Shown piece after piece: positions 1-8,204 of a stretch of 64,000 bases of DNA. This stretch comes from Geodermatophilus sp. DF01-2 (lineage in GTDB: Bacteria; Actinomycetota; Actinomycetes; Mycobacteriales; Geodermatophilaceae): positions 62,001 through 126,000 of the forward strand of contig NZ_SPQN01000002.1 of NCBI RefSeq assembly GCF_004571065.1, given 5' to 3'. Positions within the stretch are counted from its first letter, which is position 1. Each line of letters opens with the position of its first letter. A model generated the notes under the pieces. That model searched no databases. It was not told the origin of the DNA and was given only the letters and a program-made list of their open reading frames with translations. Made by a program: the position numbers and the translations under genes.

Positions 1-108
1 CGCGAGGTCGCCCGGCTCGTCGACGTCCTCGCCGCCCGCCTGCCGGTCGGCGAGCCGGTGGTGGAGACCGACCGCTGGACCCTCTGGACCGGCGTCCTGC
101 CGTCGTGA
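1..108 (+). CDS. C-terminal end of an unidentified protein (cut by window edge)
   Basis: The window opens inside a reading frame whose last 35 residues end in ...WTLWTGVLPS before a TGA at 106-108. The stop overlaps the GTG start of the next gene (GTGA at 105-108), so the two are translationally coupled and probably one operon. The visible part shows no diagnostic motif, so no family is assigned. The coding call rests on the tight overlap and the typical codon usage. Confidence 0.6.
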   Translation, partial: REVARLVDVLAARLPVGEPVVETDRWTLWTGVLPS

Positions 109-809
109 CCGCGGGCCATCCGTTGGCGGCCCTGCTCACCGAGGCGGCGGAGGGCCGCTTCCCGCCGGCGGACGGCGCCTGGCGGCGGGTGCCCCCGTGG
201 CGGCCGGGGCTCGAGGCCGTCGTCGCGTTCACCGGGCACGCGGTGCTGGCGGTCGCGGACGACGTGACCGACGCCCGGCTGCACGAGCTCGGGGTGCACG
301 GCCTCGGCGGCGCGCAGGACCCGCGCGTGGTCACCGCGCTCGCCGGCCCGGACGGGTGGATCGACAGCCTCGATGCGCTCCTCGTCGCCCGCGGCCGGGG
401 CGGCGCGAGCCCGCTGGTGGAACGGCCCGACCTGCACGGCCACCCGCGAGCGTCCTTCGCGGCCGCCGTCCGCGGGAACCTGCGGGTCCTCGGCTTCCCC
501 GACCCGGCCCGCTCGGCGGTGGCCGTCCTCGGCACCGGCGTCGGCGGGCTCACCGAGCTGAGCGTCGAGCTGGAGCCCGAGCGGCGGAGCCGCGGCGCGG
601 GCGCGGCCCTCGTGCGGGCCGCGCTGGAGCAGGTGCCCGCCGGCGAGCCGGTCGTCGCCGCGGTCGCGCCGGGCAATGCGGCGAGCCTGCGAGCCGTGCT
701 GGCGGCCGGCTTCGTGCCGGTCGGCTCGTCGCAGCTGTTCCGCCGGGCCGGCTCCGGAGTCCGGGGGCCGGCCGTTCCCGCGGGAACGTCGTCGAGCCCT
801 CATCCTTGA
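105..809 (+). CDS. GNAT-family N-acetyltransferase
   Basis: A 234-residue protein whose C-terminal half carries a GNAT fold. The acetyl-CoA pyrophosphate-binding motif A reads as ERRSRGAGAALVRAALEQ near residues 162-180, and it is followed by the typical VAPGNAASLRAVLAAGFVPVG segment near 190-210. The N-terminal half is unlike classical GNATs and may set substrate choice. The start GTG overlaps the upstream stop, which supports this start. The last 20 residues (GPAVPAGTSSSPHP) look like an unstructured tail. Substrate unknown; acetylation of a small amine or protein N-terminus is possible but not shown. Confidence 0.75.
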   Translation: MTAGHPLAALLTEAAEGRFPPADGAWRRVPPWRPGLEAVVAFTGHAVLAVADDVTDARLHELGVHGLGGAQDPRVVTALAGPDGWIDSLDALLVARGRGGASPLVERPDLHGHPRASFAAAVRGNLRVLGFPDPARSAVAVLGTGVGGLTELSVELEPERRSRGAGAALVRAALEQVPAGEPVVAAVAPGNAASLRAVLAAGFVPVGSSQLFRRAGSGVRGPAVPAGTSSSPHP

Positions 810-888
810 CCACGTCTTCGCGGGAACGTCCGTCGGCGAGCCACCGGGCGCTCCGGATACGCGGACCGCACGGACGGTCGACGCAGGG

Positions 889-1235
889 TCAGCCCCAGGA
901 CAACGCGGTCGGATCGTCGTCGATCTCGTGAAGCAGGCCGCGGACGTCCCGCGCGAAGGGAAGTTCGGGGTGTTCGTGCCAGCGCTCGTCGCGGTCACGC
1001 CAGTACAGCCGCCAGACGCCCCGTGACCTCAGGTACCGGAGACGCGCCACCGGGAAGCGGGTCCACTCCGGCCCGTCGTCCGGGCACCACGGCGCCCAGC
1101 GCTCCACGATCGTGACGTCGCGGCCGGAGACCTCCGCCTCGATCCGCACCTGGTGGAGAGCTCGTCCGGGCACACGACTGCGGCCCATCGCTGGACCGCC
1201 GCCAGCTCGAGCTCGGGAACGGCCGTCTGCGTCAT
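889..1235 (-). pseudogene. DUF3024-family gene, frameshifted
   Basis: The C-terminal 86 residues (from VRIEAEVSGRDVTIVER to DPTALSWG) match the DUF3024 pattern, including PEWTRFPVARLRY and a WRLYWRDRDERWH segment. The expected N-terminus, MTQTAVPELELAAVQRWA starting at ATG 1235, is present but in another frame. The switch falls near 1148-1155, where the reverse strand reads gagctctccaccag; removing two bases or adding one restores DEL-HQVRIE. DUF3024 proteins are small, about 110-120 residues, and their function is unknown. The break means no full protein should be made, unless it is a sequencing error. Confidence 0.7.
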
Positions 1236-1379
1236 GCAGGTGGTCGCCGTGCTCGATCGCCGCTCGCGGGTCATGGACGTGGCCACCCTCGCCGAGGGAA
1301 CGCCGGCGCACGCCGCGGTCCCGACCGCCGAGGCGCTGGGCGCAGTGCCGACCCGCCGCGGACAGGCATCGCGCTGGCG

Positions 1380-1540
1380 CACGACCTGGCCTCGACCACC
1401 ACGAGCGGGAGCCCCGGCTCCAGCTCGAGTACGTGGTCGGCCCGCCGCTTGCGCTACCCCTCCGGCGGCCGGTGCCCGCGGGACAGCTCGGCCTGCACCG
1501 GGTACTGCTCGGGCATCCGCTCATCGGACCATCCGGCGCG
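1380..1540 (-). pseudogene. Possible remnant of a type I restriction HsdR N-terminal domain
   Basis: One reverse frame reads AGWSDERMPEQYPVQ, then a TAG at 1454-1456, then RKRRADHVLELEPGLPLVVV followed by EAR. This resembles the N-terminal endonuclease region of HsdR-type or DEAD/DEAH restriction subunits, which typically have GW...EYPF...(K)RADYVL...P(I/L)AVVEAK. The homology dissolves on both sides. The in-frame stop, the short length and the lack of HsdM/HsdS nearby indicate a dead fragment. The assignment is by pattern only. The rest of the stretch 1236-1625 holds nothing I can identify. Confidence 0.4.
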
Positions 1541-1625
1541 CGAGCTGGTGGTACGTGGTCCCGGCAGGTGCCGGCTTCGTCGGGCCCGCGGACGGTCACG
1601 GAGAGAAGCTGCGGCGTTACGGGAC

Positions 1626-2378
1626 TCAGTCGTCTCCACCGTGCGCCGTCCAGGCGCCGACCGGCCGGTCCATCGACGCGAACACCTGGGCCGACCGCTC
1701 CGGGTGCAGCGCGACGAACAGCCCGTCGGCCTCGGCGAGCACGGTGTCGGGGTCGTCCTCGGCGACCAGCCGCGCGGTGGCGGTGGTGCGCGGGCCCTCG
1801 GTCTGTCCCATCTCCGCGGCGACCAGCAAGGGGACGCCGAGAGGCACCGGCCGGCGGTAGCGCACCGTGAGCGTGGCGGTCAGCCCGCCGCGCCCGGCCG
1901 TCCGCACGGCGCGAGCCAGCACGTGGTCGAGCAGGGTGGCCACCACCCCGCCGTGCACCAGCCCCGGCGGGCCCTCGTGCGGCTTGCCCACGGTGACCCG
2001 GCCGGTGGCCCGCCCGTCGGACGTGTCGCTGGCGACCAGCGGCGGCGCGACGGGGCTGCCCGGGCCGTAGACGGGGCTGTACCAGCGCTCACCGGCGTCC
2101 GGGTCGTCGACGGTGGCGACCTCGTTCAGCTCGCGCCCGGCGACGCGCAGCCGGGCGGTGAGCTCGCGGGCGGCCTCGGCGACGGCCGCCAGCTCCCCGG
2201 CCGACACCTCGGTGCGGACGGCGGCGTCGACCAGGTCGCGCAGCGCCGCGCCGAGCTCACCGACGACCTCCCGCCGGACGGCCCGCTCGTCCGGCCCTCC
2301 TGCAGGGTCCCGCCGCGAGCTCGCGAGCGGTGGGGGGCAGGAGGGTCCTTCTTCAGCCACGCGGCATGCCGGCGTCAC
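1626..2378 (-). CDS. PaaI-like hotdog-fold thioesterase
   Basis: The C-terminal 150 residues form a hotdog thioesterase domain with the signature GPPGLVHGGVVATLLDHVLA, followed by the LTVRYRRPVPLGVPLLVAAE strand-turn-strand pattern. Such enzymes hydrolyse acyl-CoA thioesters. The N-terminal 90 residues contain a predicted helical stretch (RREVVGELGAALRDLVDAA). The frame is open to GTG codons at 2378 and 2360, but these lie inside a dispersed repeat and the 3' end of the upstream gene, so the true N-terminus is uncertain. It sits directly downstream of an acyl-CoA dehydrogenase on the same strand, consistent with a role in acyl-CoA turnover. Confidence 0.75.
   Translation of the reverse strand: MTPACRVAEEGPSCPPPLASSRRDPAGGPDERAVRREVVGELGAALRDLVDAAVRTEVSAGELAAVAEAARELTARLRVAGRELNEVATVDDPDAGERWYSPVYGPGSPVAPPLVASDTSDGRATGRVTVGKPHEGPPGLVHGGVVATLLDHVLARAVRTAGRGGLTATLTVRYRRPVPLGVPLLVAAEMGQTEGPRTTATARLVAEDDPDTVLAEADGLFVALHPERSAQVFASMDRPVGAWTAHGGDD
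2298..2356. repeat. Dispersed GC-rich intergenic repeat, copy 1
   Basis: Contains gcagggtcccgccgcgagct, then cgcgagcggtggggggcag and gagggtccttcttcag. It overlaps the end of the acyl-CoA dehydrogenase gene and runs into the thioesterase reading frame. Confidence 0.6.
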
Positions 2379-3508
2379 GCAGCAGCCCGCCGCCGATGAT
2401 CACCCGCTGCACCTCGCTGGTGCCCTCGTAGAGCCGGTAGAGCCGGGCGTCGCGGTAGAAGCGCTCGACCGGTGTGGTGCGGAGGTAGCCGAGGCCGCCG
2501 TGCACCTGCACCGCACGGTCGACGGCGCGGCCGACCATTCTCGGTGCAGAAGAGCTTCGCCGACGACGGGCCGATCGAGGTGTCCTCGCCGGTGTCGTAA
2601 CGAGCGGCGACGTCGCGCACCATCGCCCGGCCGGCCAGCAGCTCGGCGTGGATGTCCGCGAGGTGGGCCTGGACCAGCTGGAAGCGGCCGATCGGCGCGC
2701 CGCCCTGCTTGGCGGTCGCGGCGTAGGCGACCGACTCGTCGAGCACCCGCTGGGCCATCCCGACGCACAGCGCGGCGATGTGCAGCCGGCCGCGGGAGAG
2801 CACGGTCAGCGCCTTGGCGTAGCCGCGGCCCTCCTCCCCGACCAGCGCGTCGGCGGGCACGCGGGCGTCGTCGAAGAAGACCTCGGCGGTCCAGGCACCG
2901 GCCTGCCCCATCTTCTTGTCGTGCGGGCCCACGGTGACCCCGGGCGTGCGTGCGTCGACGACGAAGCTGGAGATCCCGCGGCCGCCGCGCTGCTCGGGGT
3001 CGCTGCGGGCGAAGACGACGAACAGGTCGGCCAGCGGCGCGTTGGTGATGTAGCGCTTGGCGCCGTCGAGCACCCAGTCCGTGCCGTCCCGGCGGGCGGT
3101 GGTGCGCAGCCCGGCGGGGTCGGACCCGGCCTCGGCCTCGGTGAGCGCGAAGGAGCCGATCAGCTCCCCCGAGGCCAGCCGGGGCAGGTACGCCTTCTTC
3201 TGCTCCTCGCTGCCGAACTTGGCGATCACCTGGCCGGCGATGCCGTTGTTGGTGCCGAACAGGGAGCGGAAGGCCGGGGTGGTGTAGCCGAACTCGAAGG
3301 CCAGCTCGACGTCCTCGGCCATCGAGACGCCCAGCCCCCCGTACTCCTCGGGCAGCGCGTACCCGAACAACCCCATCTCGGCGGTGCGCTCGCGTAGCTC
3401 GTCGGGGATGCGGTCCTCGTCCTCGATCCGTTCCTCGAGCGGGACGACGACCTCCCGCACGAGGGTCCGGACGGCGTTCCTGATCTGGCGGAAGTCCTCG
3501 GCGTCCAC
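2353..3508 (-). pseudogene. Acyl-CoA dehydrogenase, single-base frameshift near the C-terminus
   Basis: Starts at GTG 3508 (DAEDFRQIRNAVRTLVREVV). The first 320 residues show the acyl-CoA dehydrogenase order: N-terminal helices, then SFALTEAEAGSDPAGLRTTA (FAD/substrate loop), then GKRYITNAPLADLFVV-type strands, then the C-terminal helical domain. After SSAKLFCTE the frame is lost; the rest (MVGRAVDRAVQVHGGLGYLR ... YEGTSEVQRVIIG) continues in another frame to the stop at 2353. One extra A/T base at about 2538-2539 (gagaatgg instead of gagatgg) explains the break. It is either a recent mutation or a sequencing error; the remaining codons look intact. The enzyme would oxidise acyl-CoA to enoyl-CoA using FAD. 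Confidence 0.85.
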
Positions 3509-3682
3509 GCCGTCATCGTGCCGCGCGTCACCTCCGGCCGCTGCGCCGGGGGCCGCCGCGACGCACAAGCGCGCTGCGCAACCGCGCGAGCACCGTTGGT
3601 TGTGGACGGCGGCGACCCGCACTACCGTCGGGACGACCGCCCGAAACCGTCGGCGGTGCAGGACACCCCTGCCGAGGTACCC

Positions 3683-4171
3683 GTGCCGCACCTGCAGATC
3701 GCTCTGGTCCCCGCACCGGACCAGGTCGTCGTCCGGCTCTCCGGTGACGCCGACGCCTCGACCGCCGCCCGGCTCGCCCGGGCCCTCCAGGAGGCCGCCG
3801 TCGTCGGGCGGGGTGCGGTCGTGGTCGACGTCGCGGGCACCCGCTTCCGGGACTTCTCGGGCCTGCAGGTGCTGAGCCTCTTCACCGACGCGCTCTCCGC
3901 CGCCGGGCGCCGGTGCCGCATCGTCGGTGCGCCGGCGGCCACCCGCCGCCTGATCCGTTCGGCCGGGCTCGCCGACCGACTCGAGCTCGACGGCCCCGTC
4001 GACAACGGGGAGCCGGCTCTCTCGGTCACGGCCGACCCGCTGACGCACCCCCGAGCGGCCACCTCGGCACGCCGCGCGGTCGTCCTCCACCAGGTGCGGC
4101 CCGCACGATGCGCCGAGGAGCGCGCACCCCGGCGGCGGATGCGGCTCGGGGCCCTGCGCCGCTGGCACTGA
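3683..4171 (+). CDS. STAS-domain protein (anti-sigma factor antagonist-like)
   Basis: Residues 3-100 form a STAS domain: VVVRLSGDADASTAARLARA, then GAVVVDVAGTRFRDFSGLQVL, then RCRIVGAPAATRRLIRSAGL. In SpoIIAA-like antagonists a serine is phosphorylated in D-S-(S/T)-G-(L/V). Here the site reads DFSGLQVL, so the serine is kept. The last 55 residues are Arg/Ala-rich and look disordered. Start GTG 3683 has a GAGG eight bases upstream; GTG 3656 is an alternative. No cognate anti-sigma kinase is adjacent, so the partner is unknown. Confidence 0.7.
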   Translation: MPHLQIALVPAPDQVVVRLSGDADASTAARLARALQEAAVVGRGAVVVDVAGTRFRDFSGLQVLSLFTDALSAAGRRCRIVGAPAATRRLIRSAGLADRLELDGPVDNGEPALSVTADPLTHPRAATSARRAVVLHQVRPARCAEERAPRRRMRLGALRRWH

Positions 4172-4244
4172 AGAAGGACTGCAGGGCGTTCCCTCGCAGG
4201 CTCGGGGACGTCCTGGAAGGGGCGGCTCCGAGGGCGGTCCTCTT
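4170..4244. repeat. Dispersed GC-rich intergenic repeat, copy 2
   Basis: Fills the gap between the convergent STAS and aldo/keto reductase genes. It reads gaagaaggactgcagggcg, then ccctcgcaggctcgggga. Confidence 0.55.
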
Positions 4245-5099
4245 CTACGCCAGGGCGTCGAGGCGGGCCATGTCCTCGGCGGAGAGGGTCAGCCGGGCGG
4301 CGCCGAGGTTCTCGGTGAGGTGCTCGACGGACTTGGTGCCGGGGATGGGCAGCACGACCGGCGACTTCTGGAGCAGCCAGGCCAACGCCACCTGGGACGG
4401 CGTGGCGCCGAGCTCGCGGGCGATGTCGGCGACCGGGCTGTCCGGCGCGGCGAGGTCACCGGTGGCGATCGGGAACCACGGGATGAAGGCGATCCCCTCG
4501 GCCGTGCACACGTCGAGGACGTCCTGCGACTGCCGGTTGGTCAGGTTGTAGAGGTTCTGGACGCTGACGACGTCGACGATCTCGCGGGCCTGCTCGAGCT
4601 CGGCCACCGAGACCTCGGAGACGCCGATGTGGCGTACCTTGCCCTGCTCCTGCAGCTCCTGGAAGGCGCCGAGCTGGTCGGCCAGCGGCACCTCGACGTC
4701 GATGCGGTGCAGCTGGATGAGGTCGATGCGCTCGAGCCGCAGCGTGCGCAGCGACAGCTCCACCTGCTGCTTGAGATAGGCGGGGCGGCCGACCGGCGTC
4801 CAGATGCCCGGCCCCTGTCGGGTCAGGCCGGCCTTGGTGGCGATGACGAGACCCTCCGGGTAGGGGTGCAGCGCCTCGGCGATGATCCGCTCGCTGACCA
4901 CCGGGCCGTAGGAGTCGGCGGTGTCGATGAAGTCCACGCCCTGCTCGACGGCGGCGCGGACGACACGGCGGGCGTTCTCCGGGTCGGCCGGTTCACCCCA
5001 GACGCCGGGGCCGGGCAGCTGCATGGCGCCGTAGCCGAGGCGGTGGACGGTCAGGTCCCCGCCGAGGGCGAAGGTGTCAGTGGGTGCGACCGTGGTCAT
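4245..5099 (-). CDS. Aldo/keto reductase
   Basis: A 284-residue (beta/alpha)8 NADPH-dependent reductase. Visible landmarks are LGYGAMQLPG near residue 21, the catalytic Asp/Tyr region GVDFIDTADSYGPVVSE near 55-71, the Lys region VIATKAGL, the LIQLHRID strand with the catalytic His, and PIPGTKSVEHLTENLGAA near the C-terminus, which binds NADP(H) phosphate. Start ATG 5099 is preceded by a strong GGAGG. It is divergent from the histidine phosphatase gene. Physiological substrate unknown; general carbonyl detoxification is a reasonable guess. Confidence 0.88.
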   Translation of the reverse strand: MTTVAPTDTFALGGDLTVHRLGYGAMQLPGPGVWGEPADPENARRVVRAAVEQGVDFIDTADSYGPVVSERIIAEALHPYPEGLVIATKAGLTRQGPGIWTPVGRPAYLKQQVELSLRTLRLERIDLIQLHRIDVEVPLADQLGAFQELQEQGKVRHIGVSEVSVAELEQAREIVDVVSVQNLYNLTNRQSQDVLDVCTAEGIAFIPWFPIATGDLAAPDSPVADIARELGATPSQVALAWLLQKSPVVLPIPGTKSVEHLTENLGAARLTLSAEDMARLDALA

Positions 5100-5216
5100 G
5101 GTCCCTCCAGGGGTCGGCTCGCCCTGCGACCTGCTGCCGCAGGGGCACTGGAGGCGGCAGCAGACGCATCGGGCGTTGCTCTTCCGGGATGTGACCGCCG
5201 GCACGGAGGAGGTCCG

Positions 5217-5798
5217 ATGGGTGAGATCGTGGTGCTGCGCCACGGGCAGACCGAGTGGAGCCTCAGCGGCCAGCACACCAGCGTCACCGACCTGCCGCTG
5301 CTGCCGGAGGGCGAGGAGCAGGCCCGTCGGCTCGCGGGCGTGTTCGCGGGCCGCACGTTCGCCGCGGTGTGGGTCAGCCCACGGCTGCGGGCGCGGCGGA
5401 CCGCCGAGTTGGCCGGGATCACCCCCACCGCCACCGACGAGGACCTGGTGGAGCTCGACTACGGCGGTTACGAGGGGCGGACCACGGCGGCGATCAGCGA
5501 GGAGCTGGGCCAGCCCTGGTCCATCTGGGTCGACGGCACCGTCCCCGGCGAGACACCCGGCGAGACGCTGGCCGACGTCGGCGTGCGGGTGGACCGGGTG
5601 CTGGACCGGGCCCGGCCGCTGCTCGCCGACGGCGACGTCGTGCTGGTCGCCCACGGGCACGTGCTGCGCATCCTCACCGCCCGCTGGCTGGGGCTGGAGC
5701 CCCGGGCGGGTGCCCTGCTCGCCCTTCCGGCCGGCTCCTACGGGGTGCTCGGGCACGAGCACGCCCGCCCGGTGCTCACCGGCTGGGGACTGCGCTGA
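5217..5798 (+). CDS. Histidine phosphatase family protein (phosphoglycerate mutase-like)
   Basis: A 193-residue protein with the catalytic phosphohistidine motif LRHGQTEWS at residues 7-15, the acidic partner ELDYGGYEG near 80-88 and the second His in LVAHGHVLRI near 142-151. Start ATG 5217 follows GGAGGA by six bases. Family members are small-molecule phosphatases (SixA, CobC or GpmB-like); this one has no neighbour that fixes its substrate. Its 3' end overlaps the convergent EAL gene by 23 bp. Confidence 0.85.
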   Translation: MGEIVVLRHGQTEWSLSGQHTSVTDLPLLPEGEEQARRLAGVFAGRTFAAVWVSPRLRARRTAELAGITPTATDEDLVELDYGGYEGRTTAAISEELGQPWSIWVDGTVPGETPGETLADVGVRVDRVLDRARPLLADGDVVLVAHGHVLRILTARWLGLEPRAGALLALPAGSYGVLGHEHARPVLTGWGLR

Positions 5799-6855
5799 CC
5801 TCGTGCGGGGCGACGGGACGGCCGAACAGCCAGCCCTGACCCAGGTCGGCGCCGAGCCGGGTCACCTCCTCGGCGGTTCGCTCGGTCTCCACGCCCTCGG
5901 CCACGACCAGCGCGCCGAGGGTGTGCGCGAGCTCGACGACCGACCGGACCATCGTGCGCGCGCCGTCGTCCGGCAGCGCCCGTACCAGCGCCTTGCCGAG
6001 CTTGACGACGTCCGGGCGGACGGCGGCCAGCAGCGAACGGCTCGACCAGCCGGCGGCGACGTCGTCCAGGGCGACCCGCCAGCCCAGCGAGCGGTAGTGC
6101 TCGAGCACGGAGAGCAGGTGGCCGCGGTCCTTGACCGCGGACACCTCGCCGACCTCGACGACCAGCCGGGCCGGGTCGATGCCGGCGTTCTGCAGCGCCT
6201 GCTGGGTTCCGGCCAGGTCCGCCTGCGGACGACGTGTCGAGGCGGGGTCGGAGTTGACGAACAGGGTGGCGTCCCCGACCCAGGGCGCCGCCCCGGTGAT
6301 CGCCGACTCCCGGCCGATCCGGTCCAGCCGGGACAGCCACCCGGCGGACTCCGCGACGAAGAAGAGGTCCTCGCCGCCGACGTCGCGGCCGTCGACGAGG
6401 CCGCGCAGCAGCGCCTCGTGGGCCACCACGGCGCGGTCGGCCAGCCGGACGATCGGCTGGTAGACCGACCACAGCTCGGCCTCGGCCAGCAGGCCGATCT
6501 CCGCGGTGATCCCGCGACGGGCGAGCTCGACAGCCAGCGTCGGGGCGGTGAGCAGCCGGGCGGCCAGCGCCGACCACTCCTCCGGCGGGTCGGTCGCGAC
6601 CCGGACGTCCTCGGCCTCCGCCGTCGTCACCTCGCGGGCCAGCCGGCGGAAGAGCCGCTCGATGCCGCGGCTGCCCTCCTCGTCGTCGAGGTCGAGCAGG
6701 TCCGGCGCCGCCGACACCGACAACCCGAGCGCGCGTGCCGTGGAGGCCACCTCCGACAGCAGCTGCGCGTCCGAGGTCGCCAGGAGGACGCGGGTGGCGC
6801 GGACGGGGACGTGCCAGTACTCCCGGCGCCGCGTCGGGCCGTTGGTGCTCGCCAC
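5776..6855 (-). CDS. EAL-domain protein (cyclic di-GMP phosphodiesterase family)
   Basis: About 359 residues. The C-terminal part from residue 125 is an EAL domain: VYQPIVRLAD, HEALLRG (147-152), TLFVNSDP, LVVEVGE, the DD motif in VALDDVAAGWSSRSLL, VKLGKALV and AEGVET. Most metal- and substrate-binding acids are recognisable, although DDFGTG has become DDVAAG, so activity may be weak. The N-terminal 90 residues look like a degenerate receiver-type fold (RVLLATSDAQLLSEVASTAR). It would hydrolyse or sense c-di-GMP in the cytoplasm. The start GTG 6855 has no clear Shine-Dalgarno. Confidence 0.8.
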   Translation of the reverse strand: MASTNGPTRRREYWHVPVRATRVLLATSDAQLLSEVASTARALGLSVSAAPDLLDLDDEEGSRGIERLFRRLAREVTTAEAEDVRVATDPPEEWSALAARLLTAPTLAVELARRGITAEIGLLAEAELWSVYQPIVRLADRAVVAHEALLRGLVDGRDVGGEDLFFVAESAGWLSRLDRIGRESAITGAAPWVGDATLFVNSDPASTRRPQADLAGTQQALQNAGIDPARLVVEVGEVSAVKDRGHLLSVLEHYRSLGWRVALDDVAAGWSSRSLLAAVRPDVVKLGKALVRALPDDGARTMVRSVVELAHTLGALVVAEGVETERTAEEVTRLGADLGQGWLFGRPVAPHEVSAVPSR

Positions 6856-6965
6856 GCCAGCAGGATGACCGAGGCCCGCGGCCGGACCGGACAGGCGCGC
6901 GGTCGGGCGACACGGGACGATCCAGCACAGATGGTGGCGCGCACGCGCTTCTCCGTCGTCGTCAC

Positions 6966-6986
6966 TGACTTGAATGTCTAAGGTCA
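6966..6986. promoter_or_regulatory. Possible TetR-family operator
   Basis: An imperfect palindrome, TGACTTGAATGTCTAAGGTC plus A, lies just upstream of the TetR gene start and in the divergent promoter region. The arms TGAC/GTCA and ACTTGA/TAAGGT give partial dyad symmetry, as TetR operators do. This is inference from position and symmetry only. Confidence 0.35.
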
Positions 6987-6991
6987 GCACC

Positions 6992-7618
6992 ATGGTCGCT
7001 GTGCAGCAGTCCGAGCCGACGCGCTCCTCGCGCGGCGGGCGTCCCCGCGACCCCAGCCGGGACGGGGTGATCCGGGCGGCCATCCTGCGGCTGCTGGCCG
7101 AGGTCGGGTACGGATCGCTCACCATGGACGCCGTGGCCGCCGAGGCCGGCGTCGGCAAGGCGACGATCTACCGCCGCTGGCGGACCAAGCACGACCTCGT
7201 GGTCGACACCATCTCCGACATCAACCGGGCGATCGCCGTGCCGCCGGACACCGGGTCGGTCGAGGGCGATGTGCGGGCGCTCATGGATCTGGTCGTCACG
7301 ACGGTGCAGAGCCCTGCGGGCGCGGCGGCCCGGTCCCTGCTGCCGGCCATGCAGTACCAGCCGGCCCTCGTGGAGGCCTTCCGCGACGGGCCGCTGGCCG
7401 TGTGGCGCAACGCCTTCGCCGCGATGTGGGCACGGGCCGAGGCGCGCGGCGAGGTCCGCCCCGACATGGACTTCTCGGTGACGGCGGAGGCGGCCAGCGC
7501 GTTGATCGTCCAGCGCTGGCTGCTCATCGGCGAGCCCCTGGAGCCGGCCTACGTCGACGAGGTGTTCGAGACCGTCGTCCGGCCGCTGCTGCGCAGGGCC
7601 CGGCCCTCGGCGGCCTGA
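6992..7618 (+). CDS. TetR-family transcriptional regulator
   Basis: A 208-residue protein. The N-terminal helix-turn-helix lies at residues 20-66: RDGVIRAAILRLLAEVGYGS, then MDAVAAEAGVGKATIYRRW. The C-terminal ligand-binding domain has the LLPAMQYQPALVEAFRDG pattern seen in TetR proteins with a TetR_C-type fold. Start ATG 6992 is preferred over ATG 6974 because AAGG lies eight bases upstream and 6974 falls inside the candidate operator. It is divergent from the EAL gene, whose promoter it might also control. Ligand unknown. Confidence 0.88.
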   Translation: MVAVQQSEPTRSSRGGRPRDPSRDGVIRAAILRLLAEVGYGSLTMDAVAAEAGVGKATIYRRWRTKHDLVVDTISDINRAIAVPPDTGSVEGDVRALMDLVVTTVQSPAGAAARSLLPAMQYQPALVEAFRDGPLAVWRNAFAAMWARAEARGEVRPDMDFSVTAEAASALIVQRWLLIGEPLEPAYVDEVFETVVRPLLRRARPSAA

Positions 7619-7682
7619 CTCACCAGCCGGCGGATGACTGGTCTCGCAGACGCGCACCGCCCGATCGGTGCCGGCGACCACC

Positions 7683-7752
7683 CGGCCGGGCCCCCTTCCG
7701 GGACCCGCGCCGAGCTTGCGAGGCGTGGGGAGGAGGGGGCCCTTCAGCAGAC
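7683..7752. repeat. Dispersed GC-rich intergenic repeat, copy 3
   Basis: Lies between convergent genes (TetR stop 7618, DUF3618 stop 7798). Arms gggcccccttc and gagggggcccttc surround a core of gccgagcttgcgaggcgtgg. Confidence 0.65.
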
Positions 7753-7797
7753 CGATTCCTGACCCGGGCCGACCGGGTCGCGGTGGGATGCCGCACG

Positions 7798-8028
7798 TCA
7801 GTCGTCGCGGTGCCGGACCTTCTGGACCACGACGAGGGTCATCAGGAGGCCGAGTGTGCCGACCGTGGCCATGCCCGCCGGCGTCTGCAGGAAGTGCTGG
7901 ACGGCGGCCTGCCCCTTCGACTTCAGGCGCTGCGGGCTGCTCCGGTAGACCAGCTGGTCCAGGGTCGCCGCGAGCGACTCACGGGCGGCGTCGATCTCCA
8001 GCTGGATCTGTCGAGGGTCGCGAGGCAC
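7798..8028 (-). CDS. Small DUF3618-domain protein with one membrane helix
   Basis: A 76-residue protein. The DUF3618 signature is IQLEIDAARESLAATLDQL at residues 8-26. A C-terminal transmembrane segment (MATVGTLGLLMTLVVVQKV) follows, then a short charged tail RHRDD. The start is GTG 8028. In actinobacteria this family occurs with holin-like membrane proteins in envelope-stress clusters; a longer relative with such partners is at 51485. Topology is probably N-in with a cytoplasmic coil. Function unknown. Confidence 0.75.
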   Translation of the reverse strand: MPRDPRQIQLEIDAARESLAATLDQLVYRSSPQRLKSKGQAAVQHFLQTPAGMATVGTLGLLMTLVVVQKVRHRDD

Positions 8029-8117
8029 GGGCGACAGCCTGCCAGACGGCGCGGGATGGGGCGCGTCCGTCGGCCGGAGGCCACCCGCAGGGGCGGGTCC
8101 CCATACTCTGTGCCCAC

Positions 8118-8198
8118 GCGGGAGTGGTGTAACGGCAGCCACGCCAGACTTAGGATCTGGTGCCTTCGGGCGTGGGGGTTCGACTCCCCCCTCCCGCA
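8118..8198 (+). tRNA. tRNA-Leu (anticodon TAG)
   Basis: The acceptor arm GCGGGAG (8118-8124) pairs with CTCCCGC (8191-8197), with A as discriminator. The anticodon stem CCAGA/TCTGG encloses CTTAGGA with anticodon TAG at 8151-8153. The extended variable arm (TGCCTTCGGGCG) is typical of class II tRNA-Leu, and the T arm GGGGGTTCGACTCCCCC is perfect. No CCA is encoded. Confidence 0.95.
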
Positions 8199-8204
8199 CT
8201 CGGG

